NCBI RefSeq assembly: GCF_040054535.1
Contig: NC_090784.1
Location: 16,686,001-16,750,000, forward strand
From: Antennarius striatus
Lineage: Eukaryota; Chordata; Actinopteri; Lophiiformes; Antennariidae
DNA: 64,000 nt
Direction: 5' to 3'
Shown here: positions 24,772-46,253 of the stretch, one piece after another
How positions within the stretch are numbered: the first letter of the stretch is position 1
Layout: each line of letters begins with the position of its first letter
The notes under the pieces: generated by a model
What the model saw: only the letters and a program-made list of their open reading frames with translations
Told to the model about the DNA's origin: nothing
Database searches by the model: none
Program-made: the position numbers and the translations under genes

Positions 24772-27700
24772 ATGGTGTGTGAGAAGGGGATCCAAATCCT
24801 TCTCACCACCGTGGGGGCATTCGCTGCCTTTGGCCTGATGACGGTTGCAATAGGGACGGACTACTGGCTGTACTCCCGTGCCCTCATCTGCAATAGCACA
24901 GCCAACGTCACCCAGGATGACCCCCATAACAAGGACAAGAAAGATCCTGGGGCACTCACCCACTCTGGACTGTGGAGAATATGCTGCCTCGAAGGTAAAG
25001 GAGATATTCTGGGAGACATTTTGGGTTTATGGAATGGATTAAGACACATGGAGATGCATGCGGGAGAAAATGTGTTTTGCTAAGTGATAATGGGGTGATA
25101 TTGTTACGTAATCTGCGCCTATGATCACCTCTACCATCAAACTGAATCGACTCGAGACCTGGCACTAGTCTCCTGAAGGAGCAGTGCATTGATAAATTTA
25201 ACACAAATGTAGGAATCTTGCAGGAAAATTGCGATTTAACGTAGATTTCTGTTTTAGGATTGTTGCAATCCTTTGATTTTAATGCTGAACAATGACCCAA
25301 ATGAGTGGTTGCAGCTGAACCCCAGAGGTACCAGAGAAATAAAGATATGAACTGCCGCTGAAATGAACTCCTTGCCATGGAAAGAAAGCCTTAGTTATCT
25401 TGGTTGTGCCAAATATTTGAAGTGGAAATATATTTTTCGTTATTAGTGTTTATGTTCTTTGTTCACAGAGCTGCAGCCCTGATATCAGCGATCATTTGCA
25501 TCAACACTTTCCATTCGTAGCTGCTGATCCGTGTGTAGCAACAACAAAACAATTTAGGATAATTGCACTAATGTGATACTGAACCGTAACTCAAAATGAA
25601 GAATTAAATAATAAAATATTTCATTCAGGCTGCAAATTTAACCCGAAGCCTAGAACAAAAGGTCCAAGTTTACCCTGAAGCATATCGATTTGTCGCTCCA
25701 ATCGGATCAAGCTGCCGAAATTGGCAGCCTTCAGGTTGTCGCTGCAGCACGAGATGATCATTCATTAAACATTAAGCTGACAGTAAAGACCGGAGTGACA
25801 TTAACATTGTAGAAGTGACAGGCGATGAGGTGGTGTGAGTAAGTTCCTCGCTCACTTGTGTCTCCAGGAAACCTCTTGGCTCCTCTTGTAAAGCATCCCC
25901 AGCCCGTCCTGAGCTTGGACTTTGTACAAAGCTAATTTGTCTTCATCTCTAAGCTTCCTGATTGCAAAGCAGCCAATTAGAGATAAGCTCTTGCCCTTGC
26001 AGCACTGCCGCAGTTCACCCCCACCCACTTCCTCCATTGCCATACTCTTTTAGTTTCTCTTCTCACTGTCCTTCTGTTACTCTCCCAAATATTATACTTA
26101 ATCTTTCAATGGGTTCTCCTCATCCTCATCTCCCCGTCCTTGTACTTCCTCTCCTTCAGTCTTCCTCTCTCATATTGGGATGCAGTAAAGCTGACAGTGC
26201 CTTGGCATGACTTAGAGGTCAAGTATCCTTGATTTCTTTGGAGTATTTCACCAGGAAAATATGCTCAATAGTTATGCGGCAATGCAGTGAGGTGGAGCTC
26301 GACTGGAAATGCAGGACATGCTATCTCTAAAAGATTTATGCCCGTGGGTGGGTGTCACATTATGCTGTAGATATAGATGCCTCCTGTCCTGTCCTCGTCT
26401 CTAGCCATGACTACTTTGTGAGATTTTTTTTATTCTTACAGTACGTTAGATCTCAATCTTTGTTGTCAAGCCTGATCTCATAGATTTGTCAGCTGTCAGT
26501 TCTCCAAGCCTTACAATAGGAATGTGTCCAGTGAGTTGATAGAATGAATGTATAAAAACAGGTTTTTGCAAATCAGTTTAAACTGCAGTGGTGCTGATGC
26601 TGCACTGTGTAATCTTATGTTATGTAGTGAGGAACTGGTAGAGATGATGTAGCTCTTTGTTCTGGAGTCAGAGGAGATATGGAAAGCTCTTAGTGGAAAG
26701 TGGTGGAAATGTCAACCCAGCCTCCATAATATTATGTTTCTGCACTGTGTGTTTAAAGATCAGATCAATATTTCTACAATTCATATCATATAGTGATTAG
26801 ATTTTACACGTACTTGAGCTGGATGCCTGAGTCTGTTCCTTGGATTTCTTCTGGCTTCCTCCCAGTATCAAACGTGGAATGCAGGCAAATCTGTTTCTGA
26901 TCAAACCTAAACAAACTTTCAGCACAGCTGTGTCACAACATAAAAATGAAATTTAAACTATAACATACGTACATTTGCAACACATCAGTATCTAATTTCT
27001 TTGAATATATTAAACCACACGAGTCTGAAGCCTTTTGATTGTGTGTCTGGAGATAATAACACTGATCCATACAACCCGTCCCTTTGTACCTCCATCTGTT
27101 TCTTTGCAGACCAACCTGTGGAAATAGAATAGTTATGAGAACGAGACCAGCTCATCCCACATCTGTCCGTCCCTCCCTCCATCTCTCTTCATTCCATCAC
27201 CACCATCCGTCTTTCTTACAATCCACCCATCAGCAACAGTGGTGTGATGTCATCATCATGCGTGCGTCCTTCCATCCGTCTGTCTGTGTCTGTATACTTG
27301 TATGTATTTACACATGTGTGTGTGTAACACAAGTATGTCATGTTACTAACTTGAGGTTTATCACCCAGTATTTAGGCTCGACTTCTAACAAATTTCAGAC
27401 TGCTTAGGTGTCAATTCATTTTTTTCAACAAGGAAGTTATTTTCTGTTCTTATTTCATAACACTTAGAATTCATGTCACCTCCTATTTCTTCTCTCATAC
27501 CTTAGGAGTGAAGAGAGGAGTGTGTTCTCAGATCAACCACTTCCCAGAAGATGCAGACTTTGACCATGATGGGGCAGAGTATGTTCTACGTAAGTCAAAA
27601 CCAGCATTAAAAAGATGCAAACTGCATTACTTTCTAAACCTCCTCATCCTGCAGAAGATCCTCTCTGTGACAAATAAACATGTGACAATGTTTGCTGAAA

Positions 27701-30411
27701 ACCAGCGGAGATGAGGTGCCCTGGTTCATACTCAGTGCCCTGCAGTGATACAGTATCTCTCTGCTCTGTGATAAGATACAAGAGCGCCTGCACATACATG
27801 AAAAAAAGCTATGTTCTGTTTACAATGAGGCCTTTTGCTGGCATTTAGGTGGCATTTTCTCTCCCGTGGCCTAATTTTCAAGAGGAGCTTTAATGTGTGT
27901 GTGCGTGCGTGTGTGTGTGTGAATGGTACCGAGGGCCACTTGAGATGAGTTTTATTCAATGGTTTTTCTAGATCTCAGATATAAACGTCTCCACTGAGTA
28001 TTATTATATTTGAAATGGCACAGCTGTCCACTTCTTTATTTTCTTTGTGACCATTATTCTGCGTGCTATAATTAGCATAGCATTTTTTTTCCTCCACCAC
28101 GGAGACGTATGTTGTCATCTGTGACCATTTGTCTTTTGGTTTGTTGGTTTGCTAGCAGGGTTGCGTAACAATTACAGAAACGATTAGCTGGCAGCTTGGT
28201 AGGATGATGGGACTTGAGCTGGGATAAACCCCCCCACAAATTTGTTGCATATCTGGAAAAACAGGTGATCTGTTGGGCCTTGATGCCAGTATTATTTTTC
28301 AATGGTTGGGAGCTGCTATTTTACTGATGAGTAAGCTGATGGGTGCATACTGTATCCTCCTAGGACTTGGTGTCCATATATGTGGATTTCATATTTTGAG
28401 TCATCTAGACCACAATATATTATTTTCCTCTGTAAGGGCTTGTAGTCCACATACTAACATATTGTTCAGATATTTATAAAATTGTTTGATGTTTGTTACG
28501 GAAGTCATATTAGAAAAAATAGTGGCAGTAAAGATTCACCATGCTGCTAAACATGATTACTCATTTTGTTTTCGTACTCAAGAAAAATGCTTCTGTGTTC
28601 TGGCACACAATGAGTATTTTTGTACATTGTTATTCAATTGTGAATTTATTGTGTTCTATTGACATCATTGGACATCATTTTTCTCAGAAACTACATCGTG
28701 TGAAAAGATAATTCTTTGTTTTTGTACTCATCAGGTTAAATGAGTTCAGTATTAATATGGGTTCATTATTAATGTATGATATCAACACTTCTTCCAGCAG
28801 TCAGGACATGTGTTGCCGCAATTTTAATAACGTAATGAGTCGTGCTTTAGTTGATGTAAAGGACCTATGCGGGCATGTAGATGCAAATTTTGCTTATAAA
28901 TTTTGATAAATATGGATGTAATCATTTACATACGGCAGGTAGAAGAGTTCCAATGGGCCTTTAGTTTCAGTTTTGTGTATTTGGATTACATTGCCAGGTT
29001 TTTTTTAAATGAAATCCTGGCTGGTTTAGAGCGAACTCATTGATCAGCTGGTCTCTTAGAAAAACTGCAATTTGATTTCATGCTGTGCACAGCAGCGGCA
29101 GTTTTCACTTCAGTTGCTGATATGAAATACAGTCATCAATGTCTTTCTAATGAGTTTCAGAAAACAGAATACACTCACTGGTTTGCTAGTTAAATTGTTT
29201 CCCACCTGTCAACAATCTTTTCTTTCTATTTTTGTCTTCTCTGTTTAGGGGTAGTCAGGGCTTCCAACATCTTCCCAATCCTCAGTGCCATCCTACTCCT
29301 GATGGGAGGGGTTTGTATCGCTGCTAGTCGTTTCTATAAGAGCAAAAGGAACATCATCCTGGGGGCAGGAATTCTTTTTGTTGCTGCAGGTAAAATGATA
29401 TTATTGCATGTGTGAATGTTTTACTTCACTCCTTGTTTGAGGATGTCCAGTTGCATTTGTGACATTTTTTGCACTCATCCCTCGTCCTGTCCCTGTCATT
29501 ACTGTGAATGTCATACATCATCATGTCAAACAAGTGTGTTTATTAGCACTTTAATTTGGCCTGTCTGAGTTTGTTTACCCCGTTTGTAAATAGCGTATTT
29601 CTTTGCCCTCTCAGGTCTGAGTAACATAATCGGCGTGATCGTGTACATCTCGGCTGCGCTGGGGGACATTTCTCCTAAGAAGGACGAGGATAAGAAGTGG
29701 CAGTACTCCTATGGTTGGTCTTTTTACTTTGGAGGTCTGTCCTTCATCATGGCTGAGATGGTGGGGGTGCTGGCTGTCAACATCTACATCGAGAAGAACA
29801 AGGAGCTGCGCTGCCGCTCGCGTACCGACATTTTCAAGAGCACCACTCACGCCATGCTCCGTCTGCCCAGCTACCGCTTCCGCCGCCGCTCTCGCTCTTC
29901 ATCGCGCTCCACCGACCCCTCCCGCTCCCGAGACCCCTCACCTGTAGGGGGAGGCGGGGGTAAGAACTTTGGCCTACCCCCCTCTGCACTGCTTTCCCAG
30001 GGCCCTATCTCAGTATCCACTTTACCAAACCCCCACTCCCGGTCCCACACGGCGCTGGCTGGCGACATCTCTCTCTACACATTGTCCCGAGACCCCAAAC
30101 TGGGGGGTTTGCCGCCCATGTATGGAACGGTGGACAGGGCCACGCTCTACCAGCTTCACAACTGCTTCCCAAAGGATGGAGGGGGTGGAGGAGGGGTGAT
30201 GATGAGTGGTACACTTCCCTCGCTGAAGTCCCATAACCCTTCCAATTCTACCAACTCCAATGCGCCGATGTCCAACTCGGTGGGCTCCGGCCCCCCACCC
30301 TTCACCTCATCAACAGTAGACAGAGAGCGAGGGATGGGGACACTGGACAGGCTGAAGGGAGACAGAGAGAGCAACTCTAACACCCTCAATAGGAAGACGA
30401 CACCTGTGTAG
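24772..30411 (+). CDS. cacng8: cacng8: TARP gamma-8, AMPA-receptor auxiliary subunit
   Basis: Four coding exons: 24772-24994, 27506-27589, 29249-29389 and 29615-30411. All junctions are phase 1 with GT-AG borders, and the product is 414 residues. The protein is a type I TARP. The N terminus is [20 protein letters not shown], running into TM1. Possible N-glycosylation sites are NST (41-43) and NVT (45-47). The family signature is GLWRICC at 66-72, and [13 protein letters not shown] follows in the second exon. TM2 to TM4 follow in order, ending near [12 protein letters not shown]. The cytosolic tail has an Arg/Ser cluster at about 239-262, where type I TARPs are phosphorylated by CaMKII/PKC and bind membrane lipid. 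The last four residues, TTPV, are the PDZ ligand that ties the receptor complex to PSD-95-type scaffolds. Choice of gamma-8 over gamma-4 rests on CEKG near the start, the ending [10 protein letters not shown], the long Gly/Pro-rich tail and adjacency to cacng7. Gamma-4 is the main alternative. Confidence 0.92.
24995..27505. other. cacng8 intron after first coding exon
   Basis: Non-coding. No recognised transposon. C/T-rich patch at 26015-26170 and CATC-rich patch at 27160-27290. Confidence 0.45.
27590..29248. other. cacng8 intron after second coding exon
   Basis: Contains a short imperfect GT repeat at about 27895-27920 and the interspersed repeat at 28092-28260. Otherwise AT-rich. Confidence 0.45.
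28092..28260 (+). repeat. teleost interspersed repeat, copy 1
   Basis: The series CTCCACCACGGAGACGTATG, then GTTTGTTGGTTTGCTAGCAG, then GGGTTGCGTAACAATTAC, then GCTTGGTAGGATGATGGGAC follows, with decay, the order of a repeat family common in fish (its start is usually a paired CCTCYGCCAAGGAGG hairpin). Copy 2 lies at 32829-33100. No coding capacity. Confidence 0.5.
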
Positions 30412-32296
30412 GGAGAGGGTGTGTGTGTGTGGGGGGGGGGTAGAAAGTAAGTCTGTGTTTGAGTGTCTCAACAGGATGTAGATACCAATACAGACAGAAA
30501 TACAGGCGAAATGCTAGATCTCTCCCTTCAAGTTCACTGTTATTTAGTCGACTCCGTCTCATTGAGAACAAAAAGAAGGAGAGTAATAACATAGTGATAA
30601 TAACAACAACAATGAACTTTCACAATAAAACTATTTTGATATTATAATGTGCTAGAAATTATTTATTTTGTTAACGATCAAACGCAATTAACCTTGGGCT
30701 ATTATAAAATGTTTGACATATTTTTTGTGCAATATTACTGCTAATCTACTAGATCATTATTCATGCAAAATTGTTGTTGTGATTATTCTTAACGTTATTA
30801 CAGGCTAGCCATATTTGCAAACGCTATAGTTTGGAATGAGATTTTGATTTTCCGTCTAATTTCAGATCTTGATGACTTTTACTGTGAACTTTCTTCCATG
30901 CAGAGCCACTGGGGCCGTCAGTGAGATGTATGTAACTGTGTCAAAGTGTCAAGCATGAATGTGCACAATATGTGGGAGATTGAGGGCCTGCATAATTTTT
31001 TTTAATCCCCGTATTATTCAATTTTCATTTCTAGTATGAAGTCAGATTTGAATACTGTACATTGTCTTCCAATATTGATACTGAAATGCAACAATAATGT
31101 GAGTGACTGAGACGATGTCCAACCTCATTGTTATTGTGAGTTTTTTCTATGGGCCTCTCTTTGTTAGTCTCATTCCCATGTACTCAGTGTTGACAGTAGT
31201 ACTTGTAGCTGTAGTTGTGTTGAAGATGTTTATTCTTGGGCATTAACAGAAACCTCTGAGGGGGGAAGAAGAAAAAAAAAAAGACAAAATAATACATTTG
31301 TACAGATTCAGGTAAATGATTCCTGTCTGAGCGGTAAAACAAAAAAGCCTAATCATTTTTTTTCTATGAAGAGTGAGACATGCAAGTCATCATTTTCAGT
31401 GGCAAAAAAAGACAATATGTATATGTGGGTTAAGAGGGTTTAAAAAAACACAATACAGAAAAACCTTTTTGAAAAGATACATGTACATTGTAATTATGCG
31501 TACATATATTTGTAGAGTCTATTGATATTTTATTTTGTTTTGGGACCACTGTTCAAACTGGGTATGCATTTTTAGTAAGTTTGGTTGAAATGTTTGTTCG
31601 CTGTTGACCTTCCTGGACTCTCATTGGGTGGTTTCGTCTGCCATTCCTGTACTCACCATACTTGTCCCGGCCTCCCTGCCCATATATGGTCTGAAGTTTC
31701 TTTATCATGCCAACTAAAAGATTCACCACAGGGACAACACCACAACCTCCCCAAAGATTCTTTTCACTGTGCTTCCCCTCTGACTGCTGACTCTGGAGTC
31801 CCAACTCTGATCTGTTTCTGTTGATGAGAATGTAAACGGATGTACACACTCCTCCACTCGATTCCAAACTGTCCTGAATGACTGCAGATGGACACATGGC
31901 TTCATGATAGAATGAAGGACAAACAAACGAACAAACAAAAAACGACAACCAGATGCTTCCAGATGCTATGTGTTTTCATTTCTTGGTTTTCATTTCAGAA
32001 AAAGAATAATGTGATAAACGTGCACACAGATAGCATTTATGTGGGCATATGAATAGTATGTAGTTGAGAATAGATATATCTAGATAAATGAATATGGTTT
32101 ATCTAAATGTGTGATAAACTTAAACACTGTATTGCACGAAGTTTCTATAAAAAATTACCAGATATATTCACAGATTGCTGTTTTTGGTTTCTTTTTTTTT
32201 TGTTTTACTCAAGTGTGATAACCTCTGAAGTAGGGAGTGAACAACAAGCAAAGGTGTAAACACTACTTGAATATGACACTCTGTTTAAATTAAACT
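30412..32296 (+). other. cacng8 3' untranslated/downstream DNA
   Basis: AT-rich. A proximal polyadenylation signal lies at 30624 and A-runs at 31269-31281. No coding exon seen. A long 3' untranslated region could reach into this stretch. Confidence 0.35.
30624..30629 (+). terminator. cacng8 proximal polyadenylation signal
   Basis: AATAAA lies 213 bases after the cacng8 stop. Fish and mammalian TARP transcripts often carry long 3' untranslated regions, so distal sites further right are possible. Confidence 0.45.
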
Positions 32297-32449
32297 TACT
32301 GTTAATTAGTCAGTCAGTCATCTTCAGATTACCACCGCTGTATCCGCCGCAGCGGGTCACGGGGCGCTGGAGCCTATCTCGGAGGCATAGGGCGTGAGGC
32401 GGGGGACACTCCGGGCACGACGCCAGTGCACCGCGGATACTGTTAATTA
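32297..32449. mobile_element. 129-bp interspersed insert with 12-bp target-site duplication
   Basis: TACTGTTAATTA occurs at 32297-32308 and again at 32438-32449. Between them lie 129 GC-rich bases in an AT-rich setting, starting GTCAGTCAGTCATC and including GGGTCACGGGGCGCTGGAGC and a GTGAGGCGGGGGACACTCCG block ending in CCAGTGCACCGCGGA. This matches, by memory, the 5' half of a very common teleost repeat. The direct repeats are a target-site duplication, so this is a genuine insertion. No A-tail is present. Confidence 0.8.
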
Positions 32450-32828
32450 ATGGAAACTAATTCAGTGCAAATGAGAGTAAGGGGTATCGAAGTGAAAATA
32501 ACTGCAATATTACAATTTGGACATTATACATTAAAAAGCTGCATTTGTATGTGTAACCTCCATACAATTGAGCAGAGAAGAGGACGAAGCTCCAGTTTTA
32601 AGTCACCAAAGAGTTGACAGATAAATGAGACTCATATGAATGATGCTGCATCTGCATTATGTCAGCCACATGTTGGCTGCATGTCTCTACCTAGGTCTAT
32701 TACTGTACTGTGACCCATAACATACTGTCCCCTCCAAATATACATTTTAATCTCTTAGATCCAGATTATGATCCAGATCTGGATCCAATTGCGTATCGTG
32801 GTGGAACATCATGAGTTGTCTGTTATTT

Positions 32829-33100
32829 TTACCTCTGCAAAAGAGGTAATATTTTCATCAGCTCGATCTGTCTGGTTGTCTTTCTGTCTGTTCATCAGCA
32901 GCGTTACACACAAAGGCAGATTCATGAAATTCAGTATGATGGGCACATGACAGAGAAGAATCCATTAAATTCTTGGAAGAGGAGAGAGTGAGGAATTCTT
33001 TTGAATGTTGCACTGTACAACTTACGGGAACACTCGTCATTAAACCACATTCCAGAGACGCTGGGTGGAAGGGTGGGGCATATGTCCTGGAGCAAGCCTT
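32829..33100 (+). repeat. teleost interspersed repeat, copy 2
   Basis: Begins ACCTCTGCAAAAGAGGTAAT, where CCTCTGCAAAAGAGG forms a short hairpin. It continues with a GTCTGTTCATCAGCAGCG stretch, a GATTCATGAAATTCAG stretch and, further on, GGGTGGAAGGGTGGGGCATA, in the same order as copy 1 at 28092-28260 and the wider fish family. Likely interrupted by unrelated sequence between about 32990 and 33050. Confidence 0.55.
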
Positions 33101-34130
<1,030 letters not shown>

Positions 34131-34214
34131 CTTTCAGGTGAGTGTGTGTCGCCACTCACATACACACACAGCCCTCCCCAGTAGACTGGAAGTTATTGGG
34201 ACATCATTTGTTAC

Positions 34215-35683
<1,469 letters not shown>

Positions 35684-35722
35684 TCACAAACACACAGCTG
35701 ACAAAAATAATTCCTACAGGAT

Positions 35723-35728
35723 TTTATT
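35723..35728 (-). terminator. possible cacng6 polyadenylation signal
   Basis: AATAAA on the minus strand, about 345 bases past the cacng6 stop codon and just before an (ATA)n microsatellite. Confidence 0.35.
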
Positions 35729-36070
35729 CTAACGTTGCTTTGAATCAGCATCAGGAAATGATTCTCTCTTTCAGACCTTTCAGGTTTTTGTCTTTTTACA
35801 TGCAAACACATGTCCTTTTTTAACTTCTTTATGAGTCAAGTTTGATAATTTTTCAGCAGAAATGAGCTTCCATATATGAAACAGACTGCAAAAAGAAATT
35901 CTGGAACCTTTACTAAATGCTCTTTATAAAATTGATTAAGACCTATTATGACTTCTCTGAATAATAATGTTGAGAGCGAGCAAAAGTCACAACTCTAAGG
36001 AGACTGACTTTCCCACGTGCTCCCAAACTTGATGTCAAGAATACGGAGTGCATAATTCAACATTCAAGTG

Positions 36071-41688
<5,618 letters not shown>

Positions 41689-44600
41689 TCTAACCCACAG
41701 AAGATCAGGGCAAATAAGAAATGGGGGATTTTGGATTAGAGATTACAGGAGCAAAACGTAGATAAGATGAAGGCAGAGGTTATGGGCAAAGAAGCTTCAG
41801 GTTGCAAAACTAACAGTATATTAAAAAAGAGAAGAGACACAGCTGTAATTTATCCAGTGATATATCGGTAAGCCAAGTAGCAATTAAAGGGCTGAACAAT
41901 GATTTTTGATATCTTTTTTTGAGTACAAATCAAATTAATAAGTGGGCTGAAGAAATGGGACAAGACAGAGTCATGGACCAGTGAGTATTTTCCAGTCTGA
42001 AACAGAGAGCAGAAACAGAAAGATGTGAGAGCAACCAGCTTGTTCTTCACAAGAGCAAAATCCTTTCATCAACAACTTGATGTTTAGTTTCCACCAGCTT
42101 TGTCACCATCTACAGTTATCCTTCCCTAAACGCTGCGTGACAAACCGCCAGCCAACAATAGATAAGCCACATGGCGATTCGCTGAAAGGCAGATTTCACT
42201 TCAGATGGAGAAACAATCGTGCCGAAGGAGCTGCTGGACTTGGTTGATGCAGGGTCAAGGTGAGAGATAACGCCACAGCACCAGACTGGACCACCCATGT
42301 TCTGTTATCCCAGAGGAGGAGACAGCAGAGCATTCCCCCCCAGCAGGTACACTATCTCTGGCTTACACTCGGATCCCTTTTGATCTGAAGGGGATAATGG
42401 TTTCCACAAATACCTCCCATCCTCGATGCGTACTGGTAAACCAATGGAATCTGCTGTCAGGACTGTGTTCTTGAGTGTGCACGTGCTCGTGTGCCTTTTC
42501 CTGTGTGTGCCTCACAGACTTGAACTAAATGTGGCTTGAGACGGTTGTTTCTGTTATTTTAAACTGTGCGCGAGGGGCCTGTGGAGATGCATAAACACAC
42601 GGGGTAATGGGGTACGACCGCGTCACCGTCAGGCTGCAGAGGAGGTGATAATTCATGCTTGGACCCCCTGACAGAGTGTGGGGTCTGCAGTAATTAACTC
42701 TGTAGTGCAATCCAACAGGTCACATAGTGGAGGAAGGAGGCCCCGCCATTTAAGATGCAGAAAGCAGCAGTTGGTGGATCACTTAATGCAGAACGTCATG
42801 CTGACAGCATCAGAGGTTTAATATAGTATCCGGGCGATTGATTATTTTAGTATTTAACAAAGAATTAAGCTTCTTCAAAGTCTTGCTTGATTTTTTGTTG
42901 CTTTTTATTGATTTTCTTTGCAAATTGAACAGTTTTTTTTAAAATATTGAGGAACTAGGCTTAATTGGCAGCTATCCTAACATTAGTGGTACAGTATAGC
43001 ACGTGCGTACAAAATCCCATATTGAACTACTATTCAGAGCTTAAAATTGTGTTTCGCTGTCGTGCAAACTCACATCATCAAACTCTTTATATGTCTGAAA
43101 ACAAAGTGATTACTATATCTGAGGGAGGAAACTCAAAGATCACATGATATGAGCTAAACCTCCACAAAATACAAAATGCCTCTTGTGGTGAGATTGTTTT
43201 GGCATAAACTGATTTAGACTTTAATTGCATCCTGTTTGGAGATGTTCATTTGATGCTGGTAGTAAAGTTAAGAAGTATGTGGGTTTATGAATCATGATTA
43301 AACAGTTCGATAAATTATAATCCATTGATAACTAGCAGCAAATGCATGCATGTGATTCAGAATGAAACATGCAGCAGATCAGTCATCCAAACTTTAATCA
43401 GGAATATCAAGACTGCAGTCTGTGGCAGGCATGTTAGTGGTCATTGATCACATTTCAGACCTTGATCACGTTACATCCATATTAGCCATGATCTGAGGTG
43501 TCAGAGCATGCCAGTTTACTTTTACTGGTTTACTGGAACAAAATGTTCACTTTAAACTACTGGATGTGGTCAGAATGGCTGCTTTTGAGGAAGATAGAGG
43601 AACAAAAATTGGAGTTGTTTGGAACCACAGCCAACAATTATCTTTTTATAAGCCGGTCATTTTATGTTTTGTAAGTGAGAAACTTTCTACCGCTTTTTTT
43701 TTTTTTTTTTTTTTAAAAAGAAAGAAAAAGAAAAAGAAGAGCCACCTTTGTGGAAAAAAAAGCAAAAGCCAGTTAAAGTGAAAAGAGGAACATGTCTGAC
43801 CTGTTTGGTGCTAGCTGTTCAGTTCGGGAGTAAGAGACGCTTGAAACTTAATAGAGGGTGAGAGCGGTGATGGGAGAGTTAGTGAGAAAGCAGAGGGGGT
43901 GGGAGGGAGGTACATAGGGGTTATGTAAAGTGAGTGTAACGAGGGAGGGGGCTGCAGCCTGGTTGGTTCACAGTGTTGATCATTGAATCTGTCTTGTTTT
44001 CACTGCAAAGATCACACCTGTAACTCATGCTCAGGATCAGCGGCACCCCGTTCCAAATACACGCATGTATGACGTCATGGGTCCATGCGCTCCCGTGGCG
44101 CACGGCGCACGATGCTCGGAGGAAACCTGTGTCTGCATCTGTAACTGTGTGTATGTCTGCGTCTATTTTCGACGGCCACCTGTTAATGACATTAAGCGTG
44201 GGTGAACGGATGAGGTCATGTTCGTGTGAGAGGGTTCGGGGTAATGTTTTACAGCGACACAACATGAAGTGATAATGAGAGCCTAATAGGGTGATGGTGA
44301 GGCTGGTGTGAGAAGAGCAGCAGAGAGAGGGGGGGGGGTGCATGTGGAAAGAAAAGATCTGGAAAAGTAGAAGAAAAAGTAAAGGAATGCAGAGGTCTGA
44401 GGCAGAAACAAATGTGGAGAGCGTTGGGTAGAAATGGAGAAGTTTGGAGAGGAACATGAGGAAGTGCGGCCCCATTTAATTCCTCGCTGAACCAGATCCA
44501 GGGACTTTGGAGGCTCGGTCTGGTCTTATGGAAAGCTTTTTCATGGCCCAGCCCTGCGTGGCTCCTCTACAGTGTAGGTTACATACGTGGCACAGCGAGG

Positions 44601-46253
44601 GGGAGGCCAACCCAGCCCCCAGGGGGAGGGAGAGGGGTAAGGGAAGGGGGAGACAGGATACCGGTTGGGAATGAATCAAGGAGGGGTGGGGGCAGAACGG
44701 GAGATAATGGAACAAAACACCTTTACCATGCTGAATAGTAGAGACCCGCTCCTTTTTGGGAGGACTGGTGACGTCACAGACTGTAGTTTATATGTTTGTC
44801 ACATGACAGCCAGGATAACCTCAAATATGAATTGTTTCTGGTCTAGAAAATGTTTTTTTTTTCCCTCCTCCATTCACAGCCCTCCACTGTACGAGACTGA
44901 CAGGAGGTTCTTGAAGTCAGTGTGAGGCCATCAATAATATACAGGATGCTGATGTGAAAAATGTTGTCTCCACATCACTCAAGTGACTGATTCATGCTTG
45001 AACACACTAAAGGGCACACTTATGCTCGTGTGCACATTCATGAGCACACTGACCATTTTTTGTAGGTATCAGCTACACGAGATTCTTGTTTTGACATTGG
45101 AAAGTGACCTTGATGAAAATATCTCTCTGATCAAAGAAATAGTCTGGTTTTATTTTTCTTAATGACAGCCAGTCCCACATCAAGACCAAATTCAACAGTG
45201 AAGTGATCGGTATGAGTATTGTCCTGATGGGCTTGTTACTTCATGGTAGGGGATAGTCTATTTTCTGAAAAGCTTAAAGATAGGCAAACTAAATGTTATG
45301 TACAGTATAGCTTCTAAAATTGAAGCTGAAAAACTGTTCTTACTGGAGTCTGCCCCCCCCCTTAACAAATGTATGTGCATTAGAGCAAAAATCCTTGTCT
45401 TCTTGTGACAAACTTTTCCATGGTTGTCCAAAACTGTGGTTGCCCTCAAAATTACATTAACAAACCAAACACATCATGGGCACTGCTGCTCGTCCCGTGG
45501 GTTCTGTGTCATGAATGGAAATTATTGCACTGCAGTGTGCAACAGAAAATAATCCCCAGCAAATAAACTGTTCACTTCTCTTTACGCTATGTTTACTGAA
45601 AGCCAGAGTGGAAGTCAGTGTAATAATGTCCAAATGCATCAGTGAATTTTCTAACATTGCTTTTTGTCTGTGAGGTTTATGTATGTTTATAGGAGAGATT
45701 TTTTTTGTGTGTGTCAAAGTTCCTTCCTGAACAGCGTTCACCCTGTTTCACCTCACTACACTGAGCTGGAATGTTTATCATGGAGTTCTGCGTCTGTCCT
45801 GCTCCAGTGTTTCACTCTGCCGATACTGCAGTGTTCTCTCTGAATGAGGATCAATGTGGAGGCGCTGCCCGGAATGACAATGACCACCATTAGAGCTTAA
45901 CGTCCACCACTAGAGGGCGATAACGCATTTAGAGTCTTCACTGCAGCATTCGGCCTGTGGAGGGCTGCCAATCATCCGTCGTGGGCCTCCTATTATGTCC
46001 CAGTGTGTGTGTGAGCGTGTGTGTGTGTGTGTGTATGTGTGGCAGGTCAGTTCTGCATGTGTGCACTGATGGATATGGTTTACACAGCCCAGGAGACCTG
46101 ATGTTTCATCCGAGTCCTCGGGGGAAGGAGGTGGAGAGTATTGCATCAGTGGTCCTGATGCTGGCTGCTGTTCACTGGGGTGCAGCGATGCAGATGGGAA
46201 GCACAAAGCTGACAGAGGGAATGTCGTAAACGTATCATTTGCTACCTCTACAG
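41689..46253. other. intergenic DNA between cacng6 and u2af2, left part
   Basis: No gene recognised. Upstream sequence of cacng6, purine-rich patches at 43855-43920 and 44310-44480, a T-run at 43697-43714, and a CTCF-like motif at 45907. Confidence 0.35.
45907..45919 (+). promoter_or_regulatory. CTCF-like core motif (plus)
   Basis: The plus strand reads CCACTAGAGGGCG, a close match to the CTCF core. It lies between cacng6 and u2af2, in opposite orientation to the motif at 10273-10285. The two bracket the cacng7-cacng8-cacng6 block. Motif evidence only. Confidence 0.42.

Noticed and set aside
29871-30389. Several antisense and alternative-frame reading frames inside the last cacng8 exon
   Set aside because: GC-rich, Arg/Ser/Pro/Gly-coding sequence keeps other frames open; the sense frame is clearly the gene.
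43921-44475. 184-codon minus-strand frame
   Set aside because: Cys/His/Ser/Leu-rich with no domain, in a region with GA-rich composition on the plus strand that depletes stops. No known protein recalled.
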